Source: an uncultured Bacteroidales bacterium (GTDB taxonomy: Bacteria > Bacteroidota > Bacteroidia > Bacteroidales > UBA4417). From it: 36,936 bases of DNA. A program made the position numbers and the translations under genes. How positions within the stretch are numbered: position 1 is the first letter of the stretch; every line of letters starts with the position of its first letter. The notes under the pieces were generated by a model, which was not told the DNA's origin, did not search any database, and saw only the letters and a program-made list of their open reading frames with translations. Positions 23,874-32,991 of this stretch are shown here, one piece after another. Location: assembly GCA_903878265.1 (NCBI GenBank), contig CAIRHD010000264.1, positions 1 to 36,936 on the forward strand, in the 5' to 3' direction.

Positions 23874-25058
23874 CTATTTGAATGGTTTATACCAAATTTG
23901 CGCCCCTTCGGAGGAAACCCTATTAAGAAAAATATAGCTTCCATCAGTATTCGAAAGGCCTGTAATGCAGTAATCGCCATTGCTCATTTCTACAATGCCA
24001 AAACCCTGATCGTCGCTTGCACCACCATACGTGGAAGTTGCCCCTAAAAGTCCTCCATTGGAATCGGTACGGATAAGATAAACATCCTGTGTGCCTTTGC
24101 TATCGGTAATACCGGTTATGGCAAAACCGCCGGTAGAAGTCTCGACCATAGAAGCACCATACTCATACCCAGTTCCACCGAAGATTTTAATTGGCCAAAG
24201 CTGGTTGCCGGCAGTATCGGTTTTTATGAGGAATACATCCTGGGTTGTCCCTTCCTGCAAGGTGCCACTTATAGCTAAAGCATTGTCCTTGGTAAGGATC
24301 AAAGAATAACCAATTCCGGTGTTATAGGTTTTTGTCCAAAGGCTATCGCCTTTTGCCGAAACTTTCATCAGGAACACTTTCCCACAGCAGGAACTATAGC
24401 CTCTTAACGAACCGGTAAGGAAATATCCTCCATCGGTAGCAGCAATAACACTGTATGCTGCATCATTGACTGTGTCGGAATTGGCATCGCTTTTTGTGCC
24501 ATACCGTTTTTCCCATAACAAAGCACCTGCATTGTTAAGCCTTACAAGGTACAGATCCCTGTCGGTATATGTTGAATTTTGAATGTATCCAGAAACCAAA
24601 TACCCGCTATCGGGATTGGCATGGCGCAATACGTTAAAGCCTTGCGAATAATACGAACCCCCGAATTTTCCGGAATTCACCAGTTTGCCGTTAGCATCGG
24701 TAATAACCACATACAACGCTGGGGAATTTGAAGATGACTTGTTGCTAAACCCCGCGGCGATAAACCCTCCGGTATTTGATTTGCCCACACTGTAGAACGC
24801 ATCGGAATAGGAACTTCCAAATTTCTTGGCCCACAGCGTATCGCCCGCCGAATTGGTTTTGATAAGAGCCGCATCATACCCACTTGAACTTGATGTATTA
24901 TAGCCGGCGATTATCAAATTTCCGTTATCATCGGCAATTGCAATGCTATTCCCGCTGCGTAAATATGCATCAGGAAGGGTTTCTGCTTTTTTGCATGATG
25001 ATACAATGCTTAAAAGGAATGTAGAAAAGAGAATGGTTTTAAAAAAGGTGATTTTCAT
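23874..25058 (-). CDS. Lipoprotein with beta-propeller-like repeats
   Basis: The 394-residue protein has a lipoprotein signal with lipobox LSIVSSC (Cys22). The mature part consists of about seven repeats of 45-55 residues. Each has a strand pattern like GGFIAAGFSN, GGYFLTGSLRG or GGFAITGITDS followed by DVYLIRTDSNG and LWxKxFGG. This is typical of the 'T9SS/delta-60 like' propeller repeats of Bacteroidota surface proteins. It should sit in the outer membrane or periplasm; no ligand can be named. It starts 42 bp after the S46 peptidase stop and is probably cotranscribed with it. Confidence 0.75.
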   Translation of the reverse strand: MKITFFKTILFSTFLLSIVSSCKKAETLPDAYLRSGNSIAIADDNGNLIIAGYNTSSSSGYDAALIKTNSAGDTLWAKKFGSSYSDAFYSVGKSNTGGFIAAGFSNKSSSNSPALYVVITDANGKLVNSGKFGGSYYSQGFNVLRHANPDSGYLVSGYIQNSTYTDRDLYLVRLNNAGALLWEKRYGTKSDANSDTVNDAAYSVIAATDGGYFLTGSLRGYSSCCGKVFLMKVSAKGDSLWTKTYNTGIGYSLILTKDNALAISGTLQEGTTQDVFLIKTDTAGNQLWPIKIFGGTGYEYGASMVETSTGGFAITGITDSKGTQDVYLIRTDSNGGLLGATSTYGGASDDQGFGIVEMSNGDYCITGLSNTDGSYIFLNRVSSEGAQIWYKPFK

Positions 25059-25100
25059 TTATAGTGTTTTAAGAAAAAGTGTTTAATTGTTTAATGCCAG

Positions 25101-27254
25101 TTAATTACGAATGTCGAGTTCATTGATGAGGTTGGTGGCACCTGCGTATTTTTCGATCACGAAAAGCACATAGCGTATATCCACACAGATTGTCCGTTGC
25201 AACTGTGGCTCAAAAGCGTAATTTCCACTCATGGCTTCCCAGTTTCCATCAAAGGCAAGCCCAGTAAGTTCGCCATCACCGTTAAGTACCGGGCTTCCTG
25301 AGTTTCCTCCGGTGATATCATTATTGGTAATAAAACCTACCACCATTTTGCCGTTTTCACCATAGCGCCCGTAATCTTTATCCTTGTAAAGTTGTTTGAG
25401 TTTCGCCGATACCGTGAATTCCATACTTGAAGGATCTTCTTTTGCCATTAGGCCATCGAGGGTTGTGATATAATCGAAATCAACAGCATCGGCAGGGCTG
25501 TAATCAAGTACTTTTCCGTAAGTAACACGCATGGTGCTGTTTGCATCGGGATAATAGTTTTTGTCGACCTGCATTTCACGCATTCCTTTTACAAACAAGC
25601 GGCGGCCTTTGGCAAGCATTTCATTTGAAGGTTTGACGATGCTGTCAATTTTTGCGGCATTTGCTGCAAAAGCTTCCTGCAATGGCCACATTGGATCTTT
25701 TTGCAATGTTTTCAGTTTTGGATTCACCAGAAAAAGATCGACTTTCGATTGGTTGCCAAATATCGTTTTGCTGAAAACCTCGTTGGCATAAGCATCAAAA
25801 CTTCCTTTGTTTTTGGAATGGATTTTTTCGAGGTAGGCTGGTTGCATTTGTTTTGGCACATCGTCGTAATAAAGCTGTAGCATGGCTGCCAGCATTTTAA
25901 CATCGGTTGCCATATTGTAGTTTTTAAAATACTGCTTTGATGCTTCTGAAGCCTGATCAGTATATTTGCGGATCAATTGCTTGTCGGGTGTTGGTTTGGC
26001 CAATTCTTCAGCCAACTTGTTGAAATTCCTCGAAAAGGCTACTATTTCGCAACCACGCACAATGGCTTCGGAATTGTACCGGACAGCAACCTCGTACTTG
26101 TTGATGGTTTCGTAAGCATTCGAAATATTGAGCAATGCATCACGGTATTTTACACTGCGATCCTTGTCGGCACTGAACCATTTGGCAAACTGCTCTTCAA
26201 TTTCCCGTTTCCTGTCGTAAACTCCTAAGCGTTTCAAACCTTTGTTCTGACCGATAAAAAATTTCCAATAATTGGCCGAACCAGCATATTTCGAAGCGTA
26301 CTTTATCCTTACTTCGGCATCGGCAGCCATATCTTCGCGGAGTATTTCCAGTTTTTTGGTACGGATTTTTACAACCATTGGGTTGTTTTTCTCCAATGCC
26401 CAATTAATGGTATAAGATGTAGCATAGCGGTCGGTAGAACCTGGATAGCCCATAATCATCTGAAAATCACCAATCTTTTTTTCTTTTATCGAAATAGGCA
26501 GAAATTGTTTTGCTTTCATTGGAACATTGTCGGCAGCATATTCGGCAGGCTTGTTCTCCTTGTTGGCATATACCCTGAAAACCGAAAAATCTCCCGTGTG
26601 CCTCGGCCACATCCAATTGTCGGTATCAGCACCAAATTTGCCGATTGACGAAGGTGGCGCACCCACAAGACGAACATCTTTATACACTTCGTATAAGAAA
26701 AGGTAATATTCGTTTCCATTAAAAAATGAAACGGTACGGGCATCGTTCTGTGTGCCTTTGGTGTTGGTGAATTCAATATTTTTAGAATTCTCCTTTATTT
26801 TGTCGAGCCTTTCGGATTCGGTCATATTATCCTTTACTCCTGCCAATACCGCCCCTGTTACATCCTGTATGCTTACAAGAAAACGTGCTGTTAGTCCGGG
26901 AGTTGGCAGTTCTTCCTCGTAGCGGGTTGCCCAAAAACCATCGCTCAAATAGTCGTGGTCAACGGTGCTATGCGATTGGATTGAGCCATACCCGCAATGG
27001 TGGTTTGTGAAAATCAAACCATTTGGCGAAACGATTTCGCCGGTGCAGCCACCACCGAACATGATAATGGCATCCTTAAGACTGGAGTGGTTGATGCTAT
27101 ATATTTCCTCGGCTGTAAGATGCAAGCCTTCTTTTTGCATATCCACGTAGTTCAGGCGCTGAATAAATAGAGGCAGCCACATACCTTCGTCGGCACGGCT
27201 TTGGGTTGAAATCACTGACAAAAGTAAAGCCAGTGCAATTGTGATTTTTTTCAT
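25101..27254 (-). CDS. S46-family dipeptidyl peptidase (DPP7-like)
   Basis: The 717-residue protein has a signal peptide (MKKITIALALLLSVISTQSRA) and the normal S46 length. The chymotrypsin-like triad is visible: His in TNHHCGYG (85/86), Asp in the DNWMWPRHTGD region and Ser652 in GGNSGSPV. The residue 18 after the Ser decides P1 preference: Arg in DPP11 (Asp/Glu), Gly in DPP7 (hydrophobic). Here it is Gly670 (AFDGNWE), so hydrophobic or broad P1 preference is expected. These periplasmic enzymes cut dipeptides from oligopeptides and serve amino-acid-fermenting Bacteroidota. The lipoprotein gene follows closely. Confidence 0.93.
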   Translation of the reverse strand: MKKITIALALLLSVISTQSRADEGMWLPLFIQRLNYVDMQKEGLHLTAEEIYSINHSSLKDAIIMFGGGCTGEIVSPNGLIFTNHHCGYGSIQSHSTVDHDYLSDGFWATRYEEELPTPGLTARFLVSIQDVTGAVLAGVKDNMTESERLDKIKENSKNIEFTNTKGTQNDARTVSFFNGNEYYLFLYEVYKDVRLVGAPPSSIGKFGADTDNWMWPRHTGDFSVFRVYANKENKPAEYAADNVPMKAKQFLPISIKEKKIGDFQMIMGYPGSTDRYATSYTINWALEKNNPMVVKIRTKKLEILREDMAADAEVRIKYASKYAGSANYWKFFIGQNKGLKRLGVYDRKREIEEQFAKWFSADKDRSVKYRDALLNISNAYETINKYEVAVRYNSEAIVRGCEIVAFSRNFNKLAEELAKPTPDKQLIRKYTDQASEASKQYFKNYNMATDVKMLAAMLQLYYDDVPKQMQPAYLEKIHSKNKGSFDAYANEVFSKTIFGNQSKVDLFLVNPKLKTLQKDPMWPLQEAFAANAAKIDSIVKPSNEMLAKGRRLFVKGMREMQVDKNYYPDANSTMRVTYGKVLDYSPADAVDFDYITTLDGLMAKEDPSSMEFTVSAKLKQLYKDKDYGRYGENGKMVVGFITNNDITGGNSGSPVLNGDGELTGLAFDGNWEAMSGNYAFEPQLQRTICVDIRYVLFVIEKYAGATNLINELDIRN

Positions 27255-27493
27255 ATCAGTTATAATTCGTTGTGATTATTTTTGTTGTGATTTATGTAGT
27301 AATATATGAGAGGGTAGGATGAATAGAGATGAAAGTGTTTGCGCAAAACCAATTCGCATTTAAAAAACTTTTGGCTTCTCAGATAATCAACTTTGATTTT
27401 GAATCCCAGTCTTCCTTGATAGTTTCTTTTAACTTCTTTCTGTTTTTTCTTGCTTTGGGGTTGAAATCCATTCAATTGCAAACAGAGTTTCGA

Positions 27494-28585
27494 TTAAACG
27501 AATTCCGCCCCTTTTTCGAGCCGCACTGCATCAACATATCCTCGGATGTTTTGTTCGTCGCTGCGCTTGCAAATCAGAATTATACCACTATCTTCAACCA
27601 CGATGCAGTCATCAATACCTTGAATCACAGCAACTGTGCCTGATGGTAAGTTTATAATGCTATTATGGGTATTGTAGGTGAGTGGTTTTGCACCGATAAT
27701 CGCGTTTCCGTTATCGTCTTTTTCCGAAGTATCGTAGAGCGAACCCCAGGTTCCCAAATCACTCCATCCAATATCGGCAGCCAAAACAAAAACATTATCG
27801 GCTTTTTCCATTATGCCATAATCGATAGAAATGCTTTTGCAAACCGTATATGCATTTTCGATATAGGCGGGTTCATTTTCGGTATAGTATTGATCGGCAC
27901 CATCTTTGAAAAGCGTGTTCAATTCGGGAAGATGCTGCTCGAAAGCACTCAGGATGCTTTTAATAGACCATATAAAAATACCGGCATTCCAGAGGAAATC
28001 ACCACTTTGAATAAACGAAACTGCCAACTCATGATGTGGCTTTTCAGTAAATGTTTTTACTTTACATACCCTGCAATCGGAATGTTGTGTATTGGAATCA
28101 TCGAATTGGATGTAGCCGTAGCCTGTATCTGGCCTACTTGGTGTAATTCCAAGGGTTAGCAGGCAGTTGTTTAGTTCGGCTGATTTTAATGCACAAAGCA
28201 AAGTTTGTGTAAAGACTTCTTCCTTCAAAATGATATGGTCCGAAGGTGCCACCACAATACAGGCATTCGGGTTGAGCTTGTTTATTTTATGTGTTGCGTA
28301 GGCAATGCATGGGGCCGTATTGCGCCTCATGGGTTCGCAAAGCACATGTTCGGGCACTATGGCTGGAAGCTGTTCCACCACCTGGTCGAAGTACTGGTGG
28401 TGAGTTACCACAAAAATATTTTCGGGCGGACAAATTGTGGTAAGCCTTCTAAAGGTCTGCTGGATAAGGGTTTCGCCAGTTCCTAAAATGTCGATAAATT
28501 GTTTTGGTCGCGAATTGCGGCTCAAGGGCCAAAAGCGGGCACCAACACCGCCAGCCATTATAACACAGTAATAATTCTTATTCAT
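27494..28585 (-). CDS. manC: Mannose-1-phosphate guanylyltransferase
   Basis: The 363-residue protein has the nucleotidyltransferase signature near its start (MAGGVGARFWPLSR, then PKQF). It continues with EPMRRNTAPCIAYA, PSDHII and FTEKP. The DIGWSDLGTW motif and a short left-handed-helix tail (NLPSGTVAVIQGIDDCIVV) follow. It makes GDP-mannose from mannose-1-phosphate and GTP for glycan synthesis. It lacks the extra isomerase domain of bifunctional enzymes, as is usual in Bacteroidota. It stands alone under its own promoter. Confidence 0.93.
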   Translation of the reverse strand: MNKNYYCVIMAGGVGARFWPLSRNSRPKQFIDILGTGETLIQQTFRRLTTICPPENIFVVTHHQYFDQVVEQLPAIVPEHVLCEPMRRNTAPCIAYATHKINKLNPNACIVVAPSDHIILKEEVFTQTLLCALKSAELNNCLLTLGITPSRPDTGYGYIQFDDSNTQHSDCRVCKVKTFTEKPHHELAVSFIQSGDFLWNAGIFIWSIKSILSAFEQHLPELNTLFKDGADQYYTENEPAYIENAYTVCKSISIDYGIMEKADNVFVLAADIGWSDLGTWGSLYDTSEKDDNGNAIIGAKPLTYNTHNSIINLPSGTVAVIQGIDDCIVVEDSGIILICKRSDEQNIRGYVDAVRLEKGAEFV

Positions 28586-28646
28586 GTGGTTGAGATTTTA
28601 GTATAACATTTTAATTTACAACAATTTGATGAAAACTTTACTTATG

Positions 28647-28654
28647 CAAAGGTA
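28647..28654 (-). promoter_or_regulatory. Promoter (-7 box) of manC
   Basis: On the minus strand TACCTTTG matches TAnnTTTG, 62 bp before the ATG. It is the right half of a small palindrome AAGGTA-N5-TACCTT. No convincing -33 box is seen at proper distance. Confidence 0.45.
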
Positions 28655-28852
28655 ATAAATACCTTATCAGATTTACATTATCCGGGTCAAAATTCCGTTT
28701 CGGTTTTATCCAAATATTAAAAATCGCAAAAGTCTAAAATTTTCGAGTACCATTTCTTATTTGCTTCCTCTCAGCAAAAACACTCAAACAATTTCCAAGT
28801 AAACAATTACAAGTCAATAACCATGAATCAACCATTTTCCATTAAGCATTAC

Positions 28853-29467
28853 CTATTGCCCCGCCACCTGTGCCGACCGTGAAACGAGATAATATTTACG
28901 GGTTTCGGGGCAAAAACACTTGTATCTGGTGCGGAGTTTTTCAATTTTTACAAATTTGCGGCCACTTAATAGCGTAAAACTGCTGTTTATTGGAATATCG
29001 TGTACAGTAACAATTTTCTTGCCTCCTTCTAACGATGCTAAAGTGTTGATAAGCTTGGTATCGCGATGAAATGTTGCCGGAGCATGTACAAAGTATCGAT
29101 GCAAATCCGCAGCAAGCAAAGCAGGGAAAACTTCCTGTTCGAAGTAAGGTTGAACTGTATTCCGGTAAGCATCCTTCCACTCGGTTCCGTGTGGTTTTAC
29201 TTTCCGGCCATAGCGTTTCATCACTTTTAAGTGTGCAAGTTCATGCAGAAAAACCAGCAGGAACGAGTAAGGTCCAAGGTCGGAATTAATATGTATTACT
29301 GGGATTGCGCCATTTCTTGCGCCCTTAAAGCTACCAAGCCTGGTTTGTCGTGGGGCGGTTATCCTGAAAACAAAATGATATTCGTGAAAAAGTGGCTCAG
29401 TAAGTTGGCGTGCTTGCTCCGGGAAGCGCAGAAGTACATCCGCTAACGCTTCAGGCTTGTACTGCAT
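28853..29467 (-). CDS. SprT-like zinc metallopeptidase-fold protein
   Basis: The 204-residue protein carries HELAHLK (His75, Glu76, His79) and, about 20 residues on, PHGTEWKDAYR with a third His, which is the SprT/Spartan zinc pattern. The N-terminal part (TAPRQTRLGSFKG) also matches SprT-like proteins. At the end, YKCFCPETRKYY keeps two Cys of what may be a zinc ribbon. SprT-like proteins are thought to process DNA-protein crosslinks or other substrates; the bacterial role is unclear. It is preceded by a small lipoprotein-like gene with a 17-bp overlap. Confidence 0.82.
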   Translation of the reverse strand: MQYKPEALADVLLRFPEQARQLTEPLFHEYHFVFRITAPRQTRLGSFKGARNGAIPVIHINSDLGPYSFLLVFLHELAHLKVMKRYGRKVKPHGTEWKDAYRNTVQPYFEQEVFPALLAADLHRYFVHAPATFHRDTKLINTLASLEGGKKIVTVHDIPINSSFTLLSGRKFVKIEKLRTRYKCFCPETRKYYLVSRSAQVAGQ

Positions 29468-29702
29468 ATTCAGGTTGCTGGTATAATTTTAGGCCAGGAG
29501 GGCTGTTGGGTTTTAGAAGGCATCCACATCGGTTGTGGCCTGTTGATGCTGGCGAACGGTGCCAATTGTTCCTTTGGCTGTTGTATCCGCTTGAAACACA
29601 TGCAGTAACAGTAAACAATAAGGCTACGGCTGCAACTAGAAATACCCGCAGGATTTGTGTTTTGAACAAAGTATTTGTTAAATTAATTGGTTTCATTTCC
29701 AT
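29451..29702 (-). CDS. Putative small lipoprotein
   Basis: From MEMKPINLTN the product has 83 residues, with a hydrophobic segment LRVFLVAAVALLFTVTAC that fits a lipoprotein signal (lipobox TVTAC). The mature part is short, basic and rich in Ser, Asn and Pro, with a CGC pair. Its end overlaps the SprT-like start by 17 bp, as in tightly packed operons. A plus-strand frame of similar length covers the same DNA, but the signal peptide and the overlap favour the minus strand. Confidence 0.5.
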   Translation of the reverse strand: MEMKPINLTNTLFKTQILRVFLVAAVALLFTVTACVSSGYNSQRNNWHRSPASTGHNRCGCLLKPNSPPGLKLYQQPEYAVQA

Positions 29703-29835
29703 AGTTCCGAAGGCATTAAAAACGCGCATTACCACTTGCAAATTCGCATTTTCCCACTAAGTTTGTTTATAAAAAACACATCAAAAGATGCTATTCTTAA
29801 AATTTACGCTAATTTAGCACTTATTATTGTACGAA

Positions 29836-30576
29836 ATGAAATTTTTATTCCACTTTGGGCGTTACCTCGGCTTATTGCGACAATCTTTTCAACGCCCTGA
29901 AAAGCAGTCAATTTACTTCCGGCAAATCCTGGTCGAGATGGACAAATTAGGTTTGGCATCGTTAGGAATCGTAGCAATCATATCGGTTTTTATGGGTGCT
30001 GTTGTAGCCATTCAAATGGCATTTAACATTGATACGCCACTAATCCCAAGATATACCATTGGTTTTGTAACCCGGCAAAGCGTTATTTTAGAGTTTTCGC
30101 CAACCATTATCAGCTTGATTTTGGCGGGTAAAGTAGGTTCGCGGATTGCTTCGGAATTGGGCACCATGCGTGTTACCGAACAGATTGACGCACTCGAAAT
30201 CATGGGAATCAACCCAGCCACGTTCCTTATACTTCCCAAAATTGTTGCATCCATGCTTATCAACCCTTTCCTTATCGGGATGAGCATGATACTGTCTATA
30301 GGCGGTGGATGGCTTGCGGGAGTTGCAACCGGACTTTTCCCATCAGCAGATTACATTTATGGGATCCAATCGTTTTTCCACATGTACGATATTTCGTATG
30401 CTTTTATCAAGACAGTGGTTTTTGCTTTTATTATTGCTTCAGTTTCTGCATACAATGGGTTTTATACTAAAGGTGGGGCACTCGAAGTCGGCGAAGCCAG
30501 TACTAATGGCGTAGTTTATAGCAGCATAGCAATTATTTTTGTAAACCTTATCCTTACACAAATCCTGCTGGCATGA
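29836..30576 (+). CDS. mlaE: MlaE-family ABC transporter permease
   Basis: I prefer ATG 29836 to the TTG at 29827. The protein has about 246 residues and five to six membrane segments. It contains the family motifs LASLGIVAIISVFMGAVVA, GKVGSRIASELGTMRVTEQ and IDALEIMGINP, then a C-terminal GALEVGEASTNGVVYSS. MlaE is the inner-membrane subunit of the Mla lipid transporter that keeps outer-membrane asymmetry. The MlaF ATPase gene overlaps by four bases (ATGA). The MCE protein MlaD is not in the window. In Bacteroidota these components are often scattered. Confidence 0.92.
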   Translation: MKFLFHFGRYLGLLRQSFQRPEKQSIYFRQILVEMDKLGLASLGIVAIISVFMGAVVAIQMAFNIDTPLIPRYTIGFVTRQSVILEFSPTIISLILAGKVGSRIASELGTMRVTEQIDALEIMGINPATFLILPKIVASMLINPFLIGMSMILSIGGGWLAGVATGLFPSADYIYGIQSFFHMYDISYAFIKTVVFAFIIASVSAYNGFYTKGGALEVGEASTNGVVYSSIAIIFVNLILTQILLA

Positions 30577-31337
30577 TAGAAGGCAATAATATAAGCAAGA
30601 GTTTTGGCGAGCGTTTGGTCCTCGACAATATTTCTGTTTGCATGGAAAAAGGGAAGACCAACCTTATTATAGGCCAAAGTGGGATGGGCAAAACGGTACT
30701 GCTCAAATGCCTTGTTGGATTGATAAAAGCCGATAAGGGACAGGTTTTTTATGATGGAAGGGCTTTTTCGAAAATGTCGTTTAACGAAATGAAAGAAATC
30801 CGGCAGGAGATAGGTATGCTTTTTCAAGGAGGCGCTTTGTTCGATTCGTTAACCGTTGAGCAAAATGTCATTTTCCCGCTTACCATGTTTACCGAACAAT
30901 CTATCGCCCAAAAACTCGAACGGGCCAACTTTTGCCTTTCGAGGGTTAATCTTACCAATGCCAACAAACTGTTCCCTTCGGAACTCAGCGGAGGAATGAA
31001 AAAACGGGTTGCCATCGCGCGTGCCATTTCCATGAACCCACGGTATCTTTTCTGCGATGAACCTAATTCGGGACTTGATCCTCAGACTGCACACCTTATC
31101 GACGAACTGATCAAAGAAATTACTTTGGAGTACGATATGACTACCGTTGTGGTAACACACGATATGAATTCGGTGCTCGAAATTGGCGAGAAAATATATT
31201 TCATTTATCAAGGAAAATTATGGTGGGAAGGCGACAAGAACAATATTCTTTACACCGATAATGCTGAACTACAAGAATTTGTGTTTACTTCTGAACTTAC
31301 CAAAAGGCTCAGGCCGGTAAAAGGGGTTGGGGGTTAG
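30573..31337 (+). CDS. mlaF: MlaF-family ABC transporter ATPase
   Basis: The 254-residue NBD has Walker A GQSGMGKT (34-41), Q-loop in FQGGALFDSLTV, signature LSGGMKKR, Walker B FCDEPNSGLDP and H-loop in VVTHDMNS. The FQGGALFDS and ELSGGM motifs mark the MlaF group. It powers phospholipid transport through MlaE. It is translationally coupled to mlaE by an ATGA overlap. Its final codons form a G-rich stretch that continues past the stop. Confidence 0.92.
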   Translation: MIEGNNISKSFGERLVLDNISVCMEKGKTNLIIGQSGMGKTVLLKCLVGLIKADKGQVFYDGRAFSKMSFNEMKEIRQEIGMLFQGGALFDSLTVEQNVIFPLTMFTEQSIAQKLERANFCLSRVNLTNANKLFPSELSGGMKKRVAIARAISMNPRYLFCDEPNSGLDPQTAHLIDELIKEITLEYDMTTVVVTHDMNSVLEIGEKIYFIYQGKLWWEGDKNNILYTDNAELQEFVFTSELTKRLRPVKGVGG

Positions 31338-31353
31338 GTTTTGGGGGTTAGGG
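31323..31353 (+). other. G-quadruplex-type sequence at the mlaF stop codon
   Basis: Four G-runs (4, 5, 5 and 3 G at 31323, 31329, 31343 and 31351) separated by 2, 9 and 3 bases span the last codons and stop of mlaF. A further GG lies in the longer loop. Part reads as repeats of GGGGGTTAGG. It is very G-rich against an AT-rich background. Confidence 0.5.
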
Positions 31354-31420
31354 ACAAATTTTATTTTACGCTTTTTCTCATTTTACATCTCTCTCTTCCC
31401 ACTTTTTATCTCAAAAAACA

Positions 31421-31957
31421 ATGGCTACAATCGACATAATCCTTGCTCTTTTCTTGTTATATTTTGCTTTCAGGGGATTTAGCAACGGCTTTATTGTTAG
31501 CATTGCCACATTGATTGGTTTGGTGCTTGGGTTTTATGCTGCTTCGCATTTTTCGGAATTTACTGCCAACTGGTTGAAGCGCGATTTGGGGTTGGAGAGC
31601 AGCAACATCAAGCTTATTGCTTATATTGTAACCTTTGCAATAGTGGCTGTGCTAATATTTTTGCTTGGCCGTTTCCTTACTGGTGTGGTTAAAACTGTTG
31701 GGTTGGGGATTGTAAACCGACTGGCCGGGGCTATTTTAGGCATTGCCAAAGGTGCGCTGATTGCCAGTTTTTTGTTTATGCTCATTTCCCGAATCGACCC
31801 ACAAGGCAGTCTGTTCTCTGCTGAGCACAAAAAAGGATCTGTTTTATATAAACCGGTTTCGCTGGTTGCACCGGCAACTATTCCACTGGTGAAAAAATAT
31901 ACTACTCAGGTTGAGGATTTTATACAGGACAAAGAACCTGAACCGAAACCCAAATAG
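31421..31957 (+). CDS. CvpA-family membrane protein
   Basis: The 178-residue protein starts MATIDIILALFLLYFAFRGFSNGF, the usual CvpA N-terminus. It has four predicted membrane segments and a cytoplasmic tail with DFIQDKEPEPKPK. In E. coli, CvpA is needed for colicin V export and has a wider envelope-stress role; its molecular function is not known. It lies 83 bp after mlaF and may be in the same operon, which fits an envelope theme. Confidence 0.85.
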   Translation: MATIDIILALFLLYFAFRGFSNGFIVSIATLIGLVLGFYAASHFSEFTANWLKRDLGLESSNIKLIAYIVTFAIVAVLIFLLGRFLTGVVKTVGLGIVNRLAGAILGIAKGALIASFLFMLISRIDPQGSLFSAEHKKGSVLYKPVSLVAPATIPLVKKYTTQVEDFIQDKEPEPKPK

Positions 31958-32073
31958 CCATACCATGGCAACACACTGTCAACTGGCACGAAAGCAGTTA
32001 CAGGTTGCAAAACTCCAAATTATATGCTTTTTCCAACAGAAGAAACGGGTAAGCTATCAAGTTTCCAGCAGCT

Positions 32074-32093
32074 TGCATCTAAAAAAAGATGCA
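32074..32093. other. Small hairpin in the gap after the CvpA gene
   Basis: TGCATCT and AGATGCA pair around six A. It lies in the 230-bp gap between convergent genes. No T-run follows on either strand, so a terminator role is uncertain. Nothing else in 31958-32187 can be named; a 57-codon frame from 31965 has no recognisable product. Confidence 0.35.
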
Positions 32094-32187
32094 CACCAAT
32101 CTGAAGATGCATATCAACAGTGGGCTACAAACCTCTGAAAACCACAGAAAACCACATGCTATATGCCTTGTGTGGCCTAAAATTCAA

Positions 32188-32871
32188 TTAGTCGTTGGAA
32201 AGTGCAATCGTATATTTGCCAGCTTCGATTATTTCAATAATAAACCGGCATTGTTTTCTCGAGTTGGCTACCAATATCGAATAACTGATTTCGCAATGAA
32301 GCGGACAAGTATATTGATTTACAACAATTTTCTTTCCGGATCGAACAATCTGCCCCGTTGAATTTTCTATTTTCAAATCACTTGGAGCAAACTCTGTAAA
32401 AGCACTGTAAATGGAGAAAATTACTTCATTATCATGTTCGCCAACCGATTCCTTTTTATTTATCTTGTAATCGGCAATCCCTGAAACAGAGGTAACTTTG
32501 TATGAAATGCCAGGGTCGGTGAGTCCTGCATATTCGCCATTTTTCCAATATCCTACCAACGATTGTTTTTCGCCGTTTAAGGTATATTCAAATTTTCCAT
32601 TGCCGTTTTTGAGGCCATTTTTCCAATATCCCTGGAAACTATCCCCGTTTTTAAATACATATTTCCCTTTCCCGTCAGGAAGCCCGTCTTTAAAAAATCC
32701 GGTATAGGTGTCCTCGCCGATTGATTTTCCTTTCCCGTTGGCTAAACCATTTTGACAATTTCCTGTGTATGATCCTGAAATTTTTTCGAGAAGCACTTTG
32801 CATGGTTCAGTTTGTGCAATCGTACTTTGTGCCAGAAATAAGGCAATGATAATTAAAGGTAGTTTTTTCAT
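32188..32871 (-). CDS. Secreted MORN-repeat protein
   Basis: The 227-residue protein has a signal peptide (MKKLPLIIIALFLAQSTIAQ). Three to four MORN repeats lie at about 33-115: SYTGNCQNGLANGKGK, TYTGFFKDGLPDGKGKY, SFQGYWKNGLKNGNGKF and a degenerate VGYWKNGEYAG. The C-terminal ~110 residues form an Ig-like or beta-rich domain with three Cys (YTCPLHCEISY, then QCRF). MORN repeats form extended beta sheets for binding. Bacteroidota have many such proteins of unknown role. Confidence 0.85.
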   Translation of the reverse strand: MKKLPLIIIALFLAQSTIAQTEPCKVLLEKISGSYTGNCQNGLANGKGKSIGEDTYTGFFKDGLPDGKGKYVFKNGDSFQGYWKNGLKNGNGKFEYTLNGEKQSLVGYWKNGEYAGLTDPGISYKVTSVSGIADYKINKKESVGEHDNEVIFSIYSAFTEFAPSDLKIENSTGQIVRSGKKIVVNQYTCPLHCEISYSILVANSRKQCRFIIEIIEAGKYTIALSND

Positions 32872-32897
32872 GTTAATTATTTATTAAGCGGGATATT

Positions 32898-32939
32898 GGT
32901 TGAGGTTGTAACAAGTGACGGATCGTGTGGGCGACGAAG
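32898..32939 (-). repeat. Direct repeat copy downstream of the GNAT gene
   Basis: The 26 bp at 32898-32923 match 33559-33584 at 21 of 26 positions. The sequence GGCGACGAAG follows at 32930; a near copy (GGCGACGAGG) follows the other repeat at 33663, about 80 bp further out. Confidence 0.5.
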
Positions 32940-32991
32940 CTATAATTAAGTTTTCAAAACTGCCTTTTTTTAGCCTTTCTTGTCGTCTGAA

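Noticed and set aside
29410-29760. Plus-strand 116-codon frame overlapping the small lipoprotein and SprT-like start
   Set aside because: No signal, domain or promoter; the minus-strand frame has a lipobox and a tight overlap with the next gene.
31965-32138. 57-codon ORF after the CvpA gene
   Set aside because: Composition is not protein-like, no domain is seen and a hairpin lies within it.
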